Part shown: positions 1-12,000 of the stretch, piece after piece
How positions within the stretch are numbered: the stretch's first letter is position 1
Layout of the letters: each line of letters starts with the position of its first letter
NCBI RefSeq assembly: GCF_003597395.2
Contig: NC_133773.1
Coordinates: forward strand, 146,434,354-146,498,353
DNA: 64,000 nucleotides
DNA from: Chelonoidis abingdonii
Lineage: Eukaryota; Chordata; Testudines; Testudinidae
Direction: 5' to 3'
The notes under the pieces: model-generated
Databases searched by the model: none
What the model saw: only the letters and a program-made list of their open reading frames with translations
What the model was told of the DNA's origin: nothing
Program-made: the position numbers and the translations under genes

Positions 1-298
1 GGGTTTAGCTGATCGCCATATTTGGGGTCGGGAAGGAATTTTCATCCAGGGCGGATTGGCAGGGGCCCTGGAGGTTTTTCGCCTTCCTCTGCAGCGTGGG
101 GCATGGGTCACTTGCTGGTGGATTCTCTGCAGCTTGAGGTCTTCAAACCACAATTTTGAGGACTTCAATAACTCAGTCATGTGTTAGAGGTTGTTATAAA
201 AGTGGATGGGTAGGGTTCTGCGGCCTGCTTTGTGCAGGAGGTCAGACTAGATGATCATATTGGTCCCTTCTGACCTATGAGTCTATGAGTCTAACAGA
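1..298 (+). mobile_element. CR1 LINE, 3' end (untranslated tail)
   Basis: This is the 3' terminal part of a CR1-type non-LTR retrotransposon in plus orientation. It includes the typical 'ggtcagactagatgatcat' segment and ends in a short repeat of 'tatgagtc', the kind of terminal microsatellite CR1 uses in place of poly(A). The left end is cut by the window edge. A sister copy of the same tail lies at 49258-49664, ending in the same repeat. No coding capacity remains here. Confidence 0.8.
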
Positions 299-412
299 CG
301 TTTTGGGGCATGAGCTTTCATGGGTGAATACCCACTTCGTCGGATGCATGCAGGATTCTTTGCTGCTTTTACAGATCCAGATTAACACGACTCCCCCTCT
401 GATAGCTGCAAA
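286..412. repeat. Dispersed short repeat with internally inverted halves
   Basis: The first half (286-349) matches the plus-orientation 3' half of the short repeat at 29891-30015, including 'gcatgagctttc' and 'acccacttcgtcggatgc'. The second half (350-412) matches the 5' half of the same repeat in the opposite orientation, 'gctgcttttacagatccag'. The copy is therefore a head-to-head chimera, as expected from an inversion during insertion. The class of this repeat family is not assigned here. Confidence 0.65.
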
Positions 413-614
413 GACAGTAAGATTTTGACGAAGCTCCAACAGAATCCAGACAGCCGAGTCTCCTGCCAACTCACCACCTAGCTCCTCGGCAGCCCATCTG
501 GCATGCTGCCAGGCACTCTGTCCATCCAGCCTCCTGCCTGGTGGGCTAATGGGGACCCAAGACCCCAGGAGTTTGGAAGCTGCTGTTTCCAGACTCCCAG
601 TTCCTCTTCAGCCC

Positions 615-2375
615 GCCAGGCAGAATTGTCTGGAAGGAAGGACTGCTAGGAAGAGAACGAATCCACCTATGTAGAGCGAGAAGAACCTCTTCGCAGGCAG
701 GCTGGCTAACCTAGTGAGGAGGGTTTTAAACTAGGTTCGGCGGAGGGTGGTGAGCTAAGCCCAGAGGTAAGTGTGATACTGGGAGGAAACACAAGGAGGA
801 GGGTGTAACAGGGCAGCCTCCTGATTCATACTGAGAAAGAAGGGCAACCGGCTACTTATCTTAGGTGCCTGTACACAAACGCAAGAAGCCTGGGAAACAA
901 GCAGGAAGAACTGGTCCTGGCACAGTCAAGGAACTATGATGTGACTGGAACAACAGAGACTTGGTGGGTAGCTCACATGACTGGAGCACTGTCAAGGATG
1001 GGTATAAACTGTTCAGGACGGGCAGGGCAGAAAAGGTGGAGGAGTTGCATTGTATGTAAGGGAGCAGTATGATTGCTCAGAGCTCCCTTATGAAACCGGA
1101 GAAAAGCCTGTTGAGAGTCTTTGGGTTAAGTTTAGAGCCGAGAGCAACAAGGGTGATGTTGTGGTGGGCGTCTGCTATAAACCACCAGACCAGGAGGAGG
1201 AGGCAGATGAGATTTTCTTTGGACACCTAACAGAAGTTTCCAGATCACAGATCCTGGTTCTTATGGGGGACTTCATCACCCTGACATCTGCTGGGAGAGC
1301 AATACAGCAGTGAACAGACAATCCAGGAAGTTTTTGGAGTGTGTTGGGGACAACTTCCTGGTGCAAGTGCTGGAGGAACCAGATAGAGGCCGTGCTCCTC
1401 TTGACCTGCTGCTCACAAACAGGGAAGAGTTAGTAGGGGAATTAGAAGTGGGTGGCAACCTGGGCAGCAGTGACCATGAGATGGTCGAGTTCAGGATCCT
1501 GACAAAAGGAAGAAAGGTGAGCAGCAGAATACGGACCCTGGACTTCAGAAAAGCAGACTTTGACTCCCTAGGGAACTGCCGGGTAGGATCCCCTGGGAGG
1601 CTAATATGAGGAGGAATGGAGTCCAGGGGAGCTGGCTGTATTTTAAAGAAGCCTTGTTGAGGGCGCAGGAACAAACCATTCTGATGTACAGAAAGGAGAG
1701 CAAATATGGCAGATGACCAGCTTGGTTTAACAGAGAAATCTTTGGTGAGCTTAAACACAAAAAGGAAGCTTACAAGAAGTGGAAATTTGGACAAATAACT
1801 AGAGAGAAGTTTAAAAATATTGCTTGAGCATGCAGGGTTGTAATCAGGAAGGGTAATCATAGTGTAATCACACTTAGAGTTGCAGCTAGGAAGGGACAAG
1901 AAGGGTTTCTACAGGTAGGTTGTCAACAAGATGGACAGGGGAAGTGTGAGACCCATACTGAATGGGGGAGGCAACCTAGTGACAGATGATGTGGAAAAAG
2001 CTGAAGTACTCAATGCTTTTTTTGCCTCGGTCTGCACAGACATGGTCAGCTCCCAGACGGCTGCACTGGGCAGCACAGTGAGCAGCCCTCTGTGGTGAAA
2101 GAACAGGTTACGGACTATTTAGAAAAGCTGGACATGCACAAGTCCATGGGGCTGGATCTAATGCATCCAAGGGTTCAGAGGGAGTTAGCTGATGTGATTG
2201 TAGAGCCATTGGCCATGATCTCTGAAAACTTGTGATGATCAGGGGAGGTCCCAGATAATTAGAAAAAGGAAAATCTAGTGCCCACCTTTAAAAAAGGGAA
2301 GAAGGAGAATCCAGGAAACTACAGACCAGTCAGTCTCACCTCTGTCCCTGGAAAAATCACGGAGCAGGGAGCCCA
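615..2375 (+). mobile_element. CR1 LINE, 5' and middle part with endonuclease and start of RT, decayed
   Basis: A plus-strand CR1 copy. Two overlapping reading frames (1050-1313 and 1310-1609) together cover the apurinic-type endonuclease: one ends in 'VLMGDF', the other holds 'LDLLLTN' and '[10 protein letters not shown]', the conserved SDH region. A frameshift near 1275-1313 separates them. The frame at 2278-2370 carries 'NPGNYRPVSLTSVPGK', the start of the reverse transcriptase. The copy stops soon after, so it lacks the RT catalytic core. Its 5' untranslated part contains 'ttttaaactaggttc', also found at the 5' end of the CR1 next to DCTN1 exon 2. Confidence 0.85.
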
Positions 2376-2634
2376 GAAATTCCTGGTCACCTCATTCATG
2401 CAGAGGGACAAACCCCTGGCATCCAGGTGGAAGCTGCAGCATGCTGCTTTATCACAGGGCAACCACCACTGCTGCAGCCTCCATGCTTTGTTTTTTATAC
2501 CTACTTCCTTCTGGACAAGCAAAGGCATCGCTAGAGTGCACAAGCCATAGAAGAGACATAACAGTTTGCCATGGTGCTGGGGATCAGCAGAGCAGCCTTG
2601 CGCCGAGGCCCGATACAGGGTCACTCTCTCTGCG
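2376..2634. other. Non-coding stretch without recognised content
   Basis: Sequence between the truncated CR1 and the next repeat. Open frames here are short and show no family motif. I see no gene. Confidence 0.5.
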
Positions 2635-2900
2635 TGTATATACACTACAAGCACCACAGAGGCACAGCTGTAGCCGTGCTGGAGTGTAGACACCTGCTGT
2701 AGTGATGGGCTTCCACTCCTACAGTAAACCCACTCGCTTGAGAGGCTGTAGCTTGGTCAATGGCAGATTCTTCCACTAGCCGAATGGTGCCTACACTGGA
2801 GCTTAGACGGATTTAACTAGGTCTCTCCGGAGTGTGACTGTTTCACACCCTGAGCTACAGAGCTAAATTGACCGACCTTATAGGTGCCGGCCAGGCCTCT
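2635..2900. mobile_element. Probable non-autonomous DNA transposon (MITE)
   Basis: The segment contains several 'ctacact'-type blocks on both strands and stretches typical of the short reptile MITEs whose ends carry a 'tagacaagccc' or 'tctacact' motif. No coding sequence. The boundaries are approximate and no clean target duplication was seen. Confidence 0.45.
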
Positions 2901-4565
2901 GGAAGAGGTTAGCACTTTCTCACAGGTTTGCTACATCATCACACCTCTACCATAGAGTTTGTTTTTCCTAAAGGGATTTATCAGCTCCAAGACACTTACT
3001 GCCTGGTGTATTTAAGATCTCAGACACTTCGTTTTTATGAACAGTCTATTTTTGAAGCTAACGCTCCACAAACAAGTTAAAAGACTACTGCTGTGTTTTA
3101 TGGATGCAGTTTCTATTTGCACTCATTTGCAAGGGGGTAGGGTTTGGGTGCTTTGGTTTTTGGAGGGGAGAGCGGGGAAAGTTTATTTGGGCCTTGTATG
3201 TTCCAAGAAATAGTTTTATCGGTTTAACAGGACTTTGGTTGCATCAATTTGATTAAAAATCTGTTTTATTAGCAAAAAATAAATCACAAAGTTAGAACGC
3301 TGCTCAGGAGAGCCTCGTTTATTGTTAACATACCACGGTCCCACATTGCACATAACCACACATTAGCGATGTGGCAGTGGCTTTTGAGGGTGACCTAGAG
3401 ACAAAGTATGGGGGTGAAACAACAGTTTCATTTATAGCTGAGAACATGAGCAGGACATGAATTCTGTTGCAAGTGCCTCTAAAAGAACCCTGTCATTTTT
3501 TGATTTTTTTTTTAAACTGATTCTTCAGAAATTAACATTGGTGTTTTAGTGGTTGCTTTTGGTTTCAGCTGAAAACTGGAATCCTAATGATAGGTGTGAT
3601 CCCTTGCTTACACCCTCTAACCAGTGCACAGAACAAGTAACTGAGAGAAAGCAGCACACACAGCATAGCAACACTCCTAACCCTACAATGTGCTTGCATC
3701 TTCTCTTTACACACGAGACCTAACTTGCAGCAACCTCCCACTCCAGCTGACAACATTGCTATAGCAACTGAGCGGTGCTCCCTAGCAGCATCAGAAAAAA
3801 TTTCATTACAGAAAACAGGGAACAAGATGTTCAGCCACCTAGACTCTCAGATTGCCCCAGTTTGTGCCAACCACCGCCCCCCCACTCCCCAAAAGCAAGA
3901 CAAACACAAAACTATCAATGTTCTTAACTATCTAACTGCTGGATGAGGAAAGGACTGAACAGCAGTGGACACCTCTCTCGCCAAAGCTGTTTCTATTCAT
4001 TATTACAGCTTGATTCTCCTCCTCTGCTTTCTTTCTGAGCTCTCAGGCTGGAGCCAGTCAATGAAGGGGAGCTGTGCTCCACGGAAAGGAGCTTGATAAA
4101 AAGAGAAGTGAACACTCTTACAGGGTAAGGTTCTAAGAACAGGCCAAGAAGTTATTAAGCAGCATGCTCCTATCAAACGGAGCAGACATGTTAAAACTCA
4201 TATGGATTTGGAGCCCACCCTCCCCAGCTCACGACTGCCATGCTGGATTTGCCCCTCTAAAGGGATCCAAGTCCTTGCGGCTGCTTCAGAGTTCCACTTG
4301 TAGAGGCAATGGGGCTCCCAGGCAAAGTCAAACCTGCCTCATGATTTAAAGCCAAGTTTTAAATCTGAGAATAGAGAGGTTACTCGCCAGCCTCTGTAAC
4401 ACAAGTGCGCTGCCTCTGCATAGTAGCGGGATGTGCCCCTTCCCCGTGTAGCCCACAGGTGTGCCTGGGCAGAAGCGATGCACTGCAGATACTGAAGAGT
4501 AATTCCTTTAAAAACGACAGCTGGTGCACCTTGCCAGAAGAGGAGGAGAGACTGAAAGAGTGTAC
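2901..4565. other. Non-coding DNA, no gene seen
   Basis: About 1.7 kb of moderately AT-rich sequence on the DCTN1 3' side. I looked on the minus strand for the next DCTN1 coding exon, which should continue the CAP-Gly domain after RQSQ, and did not find it. Short frames have no recognisable domain. Confidence 0.5.
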
Positions 4566-4862
4566 AAAGGGCTGGTCTACACTGGGGGGGGGAATCGATC
4601 TAAGATACGCAACTTCAGCTACGTGAATAGCATAGCTGAAGTCAAAGTATCTTAGATCAAGTTACCTACTGTCCTCATGGCACGGGATTGAGGTCCGCGG
4701 CTCCCCGTCGACTCCGCTACCACCGTTCACGTTGGTGCTGTTCCGGAATCGACAGGAGCTCATTTGGGGATTGATATATCGCATCTAGATGAGACGCGAT
4801 ATATCAGTCCCTGAGAAATTGATTGCTACCCGCCGATATGGCCGGTAGTAAAGACGTACCCA
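4566..4862. mobile_element. Non-autonomous DNA transposon (MITE) with internal palindromes
   Basis: About 300 bp with ends reading 'ggtctacactggg' and 'ggtagtaaagacgtaccc'. Inside there are strong inverted repeats: 'ctaagatac...cttcagctacg' pairs with 'catagctgaagtcaaagtatcttag', and 'gatatatcgcatct' pairs with 'agacgcgatatatc'. No protein is encoded. The structure fits a foldback MITE moved in trans by a DNA transposase. Confidence 0.7.
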
Positions 4863-5267
4863 AATAATCCAAGAGGAAAAAGACAGGCAAAAACACAGCT
4901 ACAGATAGCTATCTGCTGCTTGAAATAAGTCCCTTCCACTTCCAGGAAGAACGTTTTAAGAGACATTTCCCTGGAACATAGCAGAATTTGTTAACTCTCA
5001 CAAAACGGGCCAGGCCAGTAATGGTCTCTGGGATCCAAATCATTAGATGGAACAACTGCAGAGCAGGATGAAGGATGAGAGGACTTCTGACTCAAGAGAA
5101 TTGGTGACACTTGTAAATGATACATAGACTCCCATGCAAAGTCCCAGGGAAGAGTGTACCAATACTGACTGCGCAAGACAGGGCCACCAGTCTGACCTGA
5201 GCCTTGTCTGCATCTCTTCTAACCAACAGCTCGGCATAACTTAGCCCTTTGCTCCAGTCTAACAGAA
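4863..5267. other. Non-coding DNA, no gene seen
   Basis: About 400 bp of unique-looking sequence between a MITE and a CR1. No motif recognised. Confidence 0.5.
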
Positions 5268-6240
5268 ATAAGAACATAAGAATGGCCGCACTGGGTCAGA
5301 CCAAAGGTCCATCCAGCCCAGTATCTGTTTGCCGACAGTGGCCAATGCCAGGTGCCCCAGAGGGAGGGAACCTAACAGGCAATGATCAAGTGATCTCTCT
5401 CCTGCCATCCATCTCCACCCTCTGACAGACAGCGGCTAGGGACACCATTCCTTACCCATCCTGGCTAATAGCCATTAATGGACTTAACCTCCATGCATTT
5501 ATCTACTTCTCTTTTAAACCCTGTTACAGTCCAGGCTTCACAACCTCCTCAGGTAAGGAGTTCCACAAGTTGACTGTGCCCTGCGTGAAGAAGAACTTCC
5601 TTTTATTTGTTTTAAACCTGCTGCCCATTAATTTCATTTGGTGACCCCTAGTTCTTGTATTATGGGAATAAGTAAATAACTTTTCCTTATCCACTTTCTC
5701 CACATTACTCATGATTTTATAGACCTCTATCGTATCCCCCCTTGGTCTCCTCTTTTCCAAGCTGAAGAATCCTAGCCTCTGTAATCTCTCCGCATATGGG
5801 ACCTGTTCCAAACCCCCAGTCATTTTAGTTGCCCTTCTCTGAACCTTTTCTAGTGCCAGTATATCTTTTTTGAGATAAGGAGACCACATCTGTATGCAGT
5901 ATTCGAGATGTGGGTGAACCATCGATTTACATAATATATTCTCCTTCTTATCTCTATCCTCTTTTTAATGATTTCTAACATCCTGTTCGCTTTTTTGACC
6001 ACCTCTGCACACTGCATGGACATCTTCAGAGAACTATCCACGATGACACCAAGATCTTTTTCCTGATTCGTTGCACTGGCGATTGAGTACGCATCCATTT
6101 CTGCTCTGGATTCAACACACTTTGCATTGCTGGTTGGTGTGAAAGGATCTACCAATGGAGTGTTACATTTCTTGAATACTTCTACTAACATCTGCTTAAG
6201 CAATCACTCATCCTGGTCCTGTACCCTGAAACTTTTCTTG
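5268..6240 (-). mobile_element. CR1 LINE, 3' half with RT C-terminal region
   Basis: A minus-strand CR1 fragment. Its 3' end lies at 5268-5390 with the segment 'actgggtcagaccaaaggtc'. The minus-strand frame 5524-5922 encodes the C-terminal region after the RT fingers and palm, with '[18 protein letters not shown]' and 'EKVQRRATK'. A second frame (5850-6203) holds the preceding 'KDLGVIVDSSLKMS' block. The frames are broken relative to each other and the 5' part is missing, so this is a dead copy. Confidence 0.88.
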
Positions 6241-6263
6241 TAAGGTAGCACATTTTCTTTCCC

Positions 6264-6335
6264 AGCTGAAACAACAAGAGTACTTGTGGCACCTTAGAGA
6301 CTAACAAATGTATTTGAGCATAAGCTTTCCCAGCT
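6264..6335 (+). repeat. Fragment of a short dispersed repeat
   Basis: Matches the plus-orientation arm of the foldback repeat at 35151-35344: 'acttgtggcaccttagagac' and 'atttgagcataagctttc'. It is a short truncated copy next to the 5' side of a CR1. Confidence 0.65.
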
Positions 6336-7034
6336 GAGTGAGCTAAGGGACACACCTGACAGACCAGGTACCAGTCCAGAGGACCAGCAAAATGGCTGGG
6401 AGTGGGCATCTCCTTGCTTGATGATACTGAACATCGCTGTGATGTTGTCTGTCAGTACTGGACCAACAACTCTTTTAATCAGTGTCAGAAAGGACTTCAG
6501 AACCCACCTGATGGCTCCTACTTCCAGACCCTTTACTTGCAGCTTGGCTTCCCATGTATTCCATCAACAACATACCATCACATCTTGGACGTGGGTCAGC
6601 CCAATCAGGGGCATCTGCTGAGACTCACATGGCTGGGGGATGGAGGACAGAAATGAGCTGTCACTGAGCACACCATCCTTAGCTACCATAGGGCCACAAA
6701 TTGAAAGTGAGGAATAACAACTGTTAATTTTTTCCTGGAGGACACTTGGAGGCAAGGAGGCAGACAACTGCTGGATTGGTTAGCCATCTCTAACCCAACC
6801 ATTCTGTCACGGTGGGACTAAAGAGATTTTGTGCTGCTTGGATGCAGTTGGCTGGCCATTCCATTGAAAAACTGCACAAAGGGACCATTAAAGGTGAACG
6901 GATTAAAACGGTGTTTGCACACTGCCTAGTACAACAGGGTCTCAGTCCACGACTCGGGCTCCCAGGCACTACGATAAAACTAATACTAATTTAATATTAA
7001 AAGTTAAATCCAAGTTACTATCCATACATGTTTA
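6336..7034. other. Non-coding DNA, no gene seen
   Basis: Short overlapping open frames on both strands show no known domain, splice context or codon pattern. Treated as intergenic or intronic. Confidence 0.5.
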
Positions 7035-8260
7035 GAGTGACACTACGCCCCACGTTCTTCATAGAGATATTATTATGGCATAACTATCATGTATTTTATG
7101 CAAGAGAGGTCATGTGCTATGTCACCGAAAAGGTTATCATTCATCCACTGAATATGATTATTCTAGGTGTATGCATGTATCATTTTGGTATCTGAAGTTA
7201 GGAATATTGTCTATGCATCTGTTACAAATGCATTTCCACCTGGGGAACACCCACTAGACAGAATGCAATCAGTCTAGATGGCTGGCTGGGAAGGCCATTA
7301 GGGAAAACAACAGGTCTTAGAAGATGCTAATCTCCCACTGGGGAGCCTTTCTGAGGATGCAGCAAACAGCCTCCAAGTCATGGTTGCTGTGTCCTTACAG
7401 GGACATGTGACCAAGTCACCTGGTACTGGACTCCATCTTGGAATACCAGGGTTTTTCCCCTGAAAGGCGTGGGAAGTAAAGTTGAAGACAAAGGGTGCCC
7501 GCCATATACAAAAGCTATTTAACGAAGGGGAGTGACATCATCTAGGTTCTTCACTAAGTCCCGGCCAAAGAAACTGCTGGAAACACCTGAGGAACAAAGA
7601 GTGGACTAGGGGAGAAGGGCTGAATTCAGATTGGAGGGATTTCTAGCCTGTGAAAGGAATACCTGGAGTTTTAAGCTGCAAGCAAGTGCAGCTTCCTCTC
7701 AAGAATCTCTGCAAACTGCCTAAAACAACATTTAGGGTGAGAATTTGCTACTCATGTCCAATCTCTTTAGTATATTAAGCTTAGATTGCATTTTTGTTTC
7801 TTTGCTAGGTAATCTGCTTTGATCTGTTTGCTATCCCTTATAATCACGTAAAGTCTGTGTTTTGTAGTTAAAAAACTTGTTTTTGTCTAAAACCCGTGTG
7901 TGGAAATCATAACCGGGGGCAGAAAGCTGTTGCATATCTTCCTCCACATTGAAGGAGAGGGTGAATTTCACGAGGCTACGCTGTACCGTTCTCCGTGCAG
8001 CGCAAGATGGTATCATTTTGGGTTTACACTCCGGTGGGGAGGGGGTGCCTTAGCAACTGGGAGGTGCCTTAGCTAAGCCTTTCCATGCAGAGCTGATCTC
8101 AGCATCTGTGTAAAGCTGGGTGTGTCCCTACCTGTATGTGTGCTGGAGGGGGCCTGCGGGCCTGTCACAGCAGTACCGTGTAAAGGGAGCCCAGGCTGGT
8201 GGGTCAGGTGGGCTCAGTGGCACCCCAGTTCCAGGTGGCACCCCAGGAGAACCCGTCACA
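7035..8260 (+). mobile_element. Probable solo LTR (family related to the LTRs at 10.0 and 19.6 kb)
   Basis: The block ends in 'cccgtcaca', the same CGTCACA terminus as the LTR element at 17366-20678, and the sequence 'gtatcattttggtatctgaa' near 7171-7196 is clearly related to 'gtatcatttctgtattgaag' in that element's 3' LTR. The central stretch 'aaaacttgtttttgtctaaa' resembles the R/U5 region of the LTR at 10.0-11.3 kb. No internal coding region adjoins it, so it looks like a solo LTR. The left boundary is approximate. Confidence 0.6.
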
Positions 8261-8362
8261 GAGTTAATTCCTCATTCAGTTTAAAATGATGTAATTTCCT
8301 GCTTCACTTGAAGGTACCTGCCCAGCCTCCACTCCCAAGTTTTCCTTGCTACAGGCATTTAG
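8261..8362. other. Short spacer
   Basis: Unique sequence between an LTR and a MITE. Nothing recognised. Confidence 0.4.
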
Positions 8363-8641
8363 GGTATGCCCACACTGCAAAGAAAAACCTGTGGCACCAA
8401 GTTTCAGAGCCCAGGTCAATTGACTCAGGCTCACGGGGCTCAGGCAGAACTAAAAATAGCAGTGGAGACATCTGGCCTCTAGCTACATCCCAGGCTACCA
8501 GACCCACCCCCTCATCAAGTTTTAGAGCCCAGGCTCCAGCTCTAACGTCTACACTGTTATCTTCAGCCCCTGCAGCCTGAGCCAACTGACCTGGGCTCAG
8601 AGACTCGGAACCACAGCCCTTTACTGCAGTGCAGACATACC
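8363..8641. mobile_element. MITE with TATGYCYACACTGCA terminal inverted repeats
   Basis: The left end 'gggtatgcccacactgcaa' and the right end 'tactgcagtgcagacatacc' are inverted repeats with few mismatches. The interior is a run of 'gagcccaggctc'-like blocks. About 280 bp, no coding sequence. The element at 41258-41545 has similar 'gtctatactgcaa' ends and may belong to the same group. Confidence 0.72.
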
Positions 8642-9041
8642 AACACTCCTGGGAGTGCGAGAAATGCAGCTCCCCACACTGTGGATTTGGTGGTGGTAAC
8701 GCCATTCTCTGCTTCATGAAGAACATGGAACTCTTGGTGCAGTTCAGCATCATTTCATGATCCCATAACCTTAACCTGTTGAGATACCCCTCCAGTAATC
8801 CGCAGATGCATTTTTACTCTGTCAGCAATCTTTCGTCGAATAGTATAGCTAACTAGGCCCCCCTTTCTGAAGAGGGCTCAGAATTTTGAGCTGCCCAGCC
8901 TTCACTCCTTAAGTGATTGAGGGACAGGAGTCGTGGCACTGCCACTCTCCCTGGAGTGAAGAAAATTCACTCCCATGAGTGGGCGTGGAATGTCTCAATT
9001 TTTCACCTTTAACCAAGACCCCTTTTTGATTAGGGAGCTGC
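8642..9041. other. Non-coding DNA, no gene seen
   Basis: About 400 bp between a MITE and the 3' end of a long CR1. No gene or repeat recognised. Confidence 0.45.
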
Positions 9042-12000
9042 ATACATAGAACCACAGACATGTAGGGTGGAAGGGGCCTCGAGAAACCATCAAGTCCAGC
9101 CCACTGTCCTGAGCTAGGACCAAGTGAACTTGGACCATCCAATGATCGGGATTCCACAAACTCCTCTGAAAGCCTGTTCTAGAGCTACCCTTAGAGTTAG
9201 AACGTTTTTTCTAAATTTAACTTAAATCTCTGTTGCTGCAGATTAAGCCCGTTACTTCTGGTCCTGCCTCCACGGGACATAGAGAACAGTTGATCACCAT
9301 CCTCTTTATAACAGCCCTTAACACATTTGAAGACTGTTAGCAGGTCCCCTTTAGTCTTCTTTTCTCAAGACCAAACATGCCGAGATTTTTTAACCTTTCC
9401 TTATAGGTCAGGTTTGCTAAACCTTTTCTTAGTTTTGTTGCTCTCCTCTGGACTCTCCCCAATTTGTCCACATCTTTCCTTAAGTGCGGCACCCGATACT
9501 GGACACAGTGCTCCAACTGAGGCCTCACCAGTGCTGAACAGAGCAGGATAATCACCTCCCCATCTTACATACAGTACTGCTCTTAATACATCCCAGACTG
9601 ATCTTAACCTTTTCACAACCGCAGAACACTGACGACTCTTATTCAGTTTGTGATCCACTACAACCCCGAGACCCCTCCCAACAGTACTATCCCATTTTGT
9701 AGCTGTGCATTTGATTTTTGCTTCCTAAGAGCAGTATTTTGCACTTATTTTTATTGAATTTCATCTTGTTGATTTCAGACGAAAACTCCATTTTGACAAG
9801 GTTGTTTTGAACTCTAATCCTCTCCTATAAAGAGCTCACAACACCTCTCAGCTTGGTCTCATCTGCAAATTTTATAAGCATACTCCCCACTCTATTATCC
9901 AAATCATTAATGAAAACATTGAATGGTACCACACACAGGCCCTGATTCCTGTGGGACCCCACTAGATGAGACCTCCCCGTTTGACAGTGAACCACTGATA
10001 ACTACTCTGAGTATGGTCTTTCTGTGACCTTAGCAGCCTCCCAATGCAAGAGGGCAAAGGGCTCACTGCAGAGAGTTCTGGATGCCTAACCAGTTCAGTG
10101 TGCCCCACCTCATGAATACCATAACCTGCATCTAAAAGGTGTCATGTAGGATATCAATAGAAAGCTAACAACATACTGATCATTAACATTATTGTGGGAT
10201 ATATGCACAGAGGACAAATGCAAAATTACAAATATGTTGGGAATTATGTCCTTAAAGTGTGTCTGCCAGGCAGGGCTGAAGTTACCCCTCCGTAACCAAA
10301 GAATATGGCTCTGCCACCTTGAAGGTGCTTCCAAGGCACATCAAGAAACAATGGGAATTCATTTACATAGAAGGTAAACAGAACCATCAAGCTAACAAGG
10401 GAAGAAGATAACTATTCAGCATCACAGCAGTGCGAGGAGATTGGCGGAACAGATCAATCTGCATTTTGGCAAACACCAGCAGTGGAAGAAACCAGCATGA
10501 AACTTCCTTCACCACAAGACTCCACGTCATCTTTCTCACAGTCTGCATGAACTTTACTTTGGGGGGTAACCATCAGAAAAATCTATTTCAAAGGTTCACT
10601 GGACTATACAAGCGGCAGAGACCCCAAACTATCTTTCACCCAAGATAACAATGGAATGGAGTACTTTGGACTTTAGGGGGCATCCTGGCCAAGGGGGTGG
10701 TCAGCCATCTTGCTGGAAGATAGTGTGGTGAAAATCTGACCTTGAACCAAGACTGTAGTGTTGTTAAGTCTTAGTCTCTAGAAAGAGTTTCTCTCTTTAT
10801 TTGCTTGTAGCCATTTCTCACTCTCCTTTATATTTGAACTCGCTCACAATTCTCTCTTCTTTTGTTAATAAACTTGTTTGAATTTAATCTAAACAACCCA
10901 GTGCTGTCTTTGAATTGAGGTGCTAGCTTGACTCCAGCTGAAGCGATAAGCTGGGCACTTTGTCTCTTCAGAGGAGCACATGAACCTTATTACTTGGAAA
11001 GGGCTGGACATTGCAGAGCACATGGTTTGGGGGAAATGACAGGGGGCATTGGGGCATCTTCCAGGTGTAACCAAAGCTGGTTGAGGCCAGAATGTGGCTC
11101 TGATGTAATAAGCAGGCTGCTCCACTCGGAGCTGCTGGCCCAGTATCACACAGATACTCAGTGCACAGTGGACGCTGGCGGGGAGCAGCCAAACAAGGGA
11201 GCTATAGCAGCAAAGCCCTTTAAAGGCAGTTACAGGGTAAGTGATAATCCCTCACTGGTCTATATCACACCCCAGAATGTGACATCTACCTTAGAATCAT
11301 TCCATCTAGACCAGTTTGCTTATGAGAATGTGTCAGAAGCCTCACTAAAATCAAGACACATCACCATCTATTGCTTTGCTCACCCCACTCTACTAGGCCA
11401 GTAACACTGTCAAAGAAGGAAATTAGGTTGATTTGGCAGGATTTGCTCTTGGCAAATCCATGCTGGCTATTCCTTATCTCCCTATTATCCTCTAGGTGCT
11501 TACAAACAGATTGTTTAATCTTTGTTCCAGTATCTTTCCAGGTATCAAAGTTAGGGTGACTGGTCTATAATTCCTCAGGTCCTTTGTTCCTCCTTTTAAA
11601 GGCAGGTACTATGTCTGCCCTTCTCCAATTTTCTGGGGCCCCACCTGTCCTCCAGAAGTTCCCAAAGAGAATTGCTAGTGGTTCTGAGATTGCTTCAGCT
11701 AGTACTCTAGGATGAATTTCATCAGGCCTCCCCAACTTGAAAACATCTAACTTATCTAAACATTCTTTAACATGTTCTTTTCTTTTTTTGGTTTGCATTC
11801 CTTCTCCACGGTTGTGAATATTATTTGTGCTGAGTCTCTGGTCACCATTAACCTTTCCAGTGAAGACTGAAACAAAATGGGCATTAAACCCTTCCGCTTT
11901 CTTGATGTCATCAGTTATTGGCTCATTTTCCCTGCTAAGCAGAGGACATACACTTTCCTTTGTCTCTCTCTCACTTCTATTGTGTTTAAAGATCCTTTTC

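Noticed and set aside
10867..10872. AATAAA as a host gene polyadenylation signal
   Set aside because: It lies in the R region of an inserted LTR, plus strand, with no upstream host gene.
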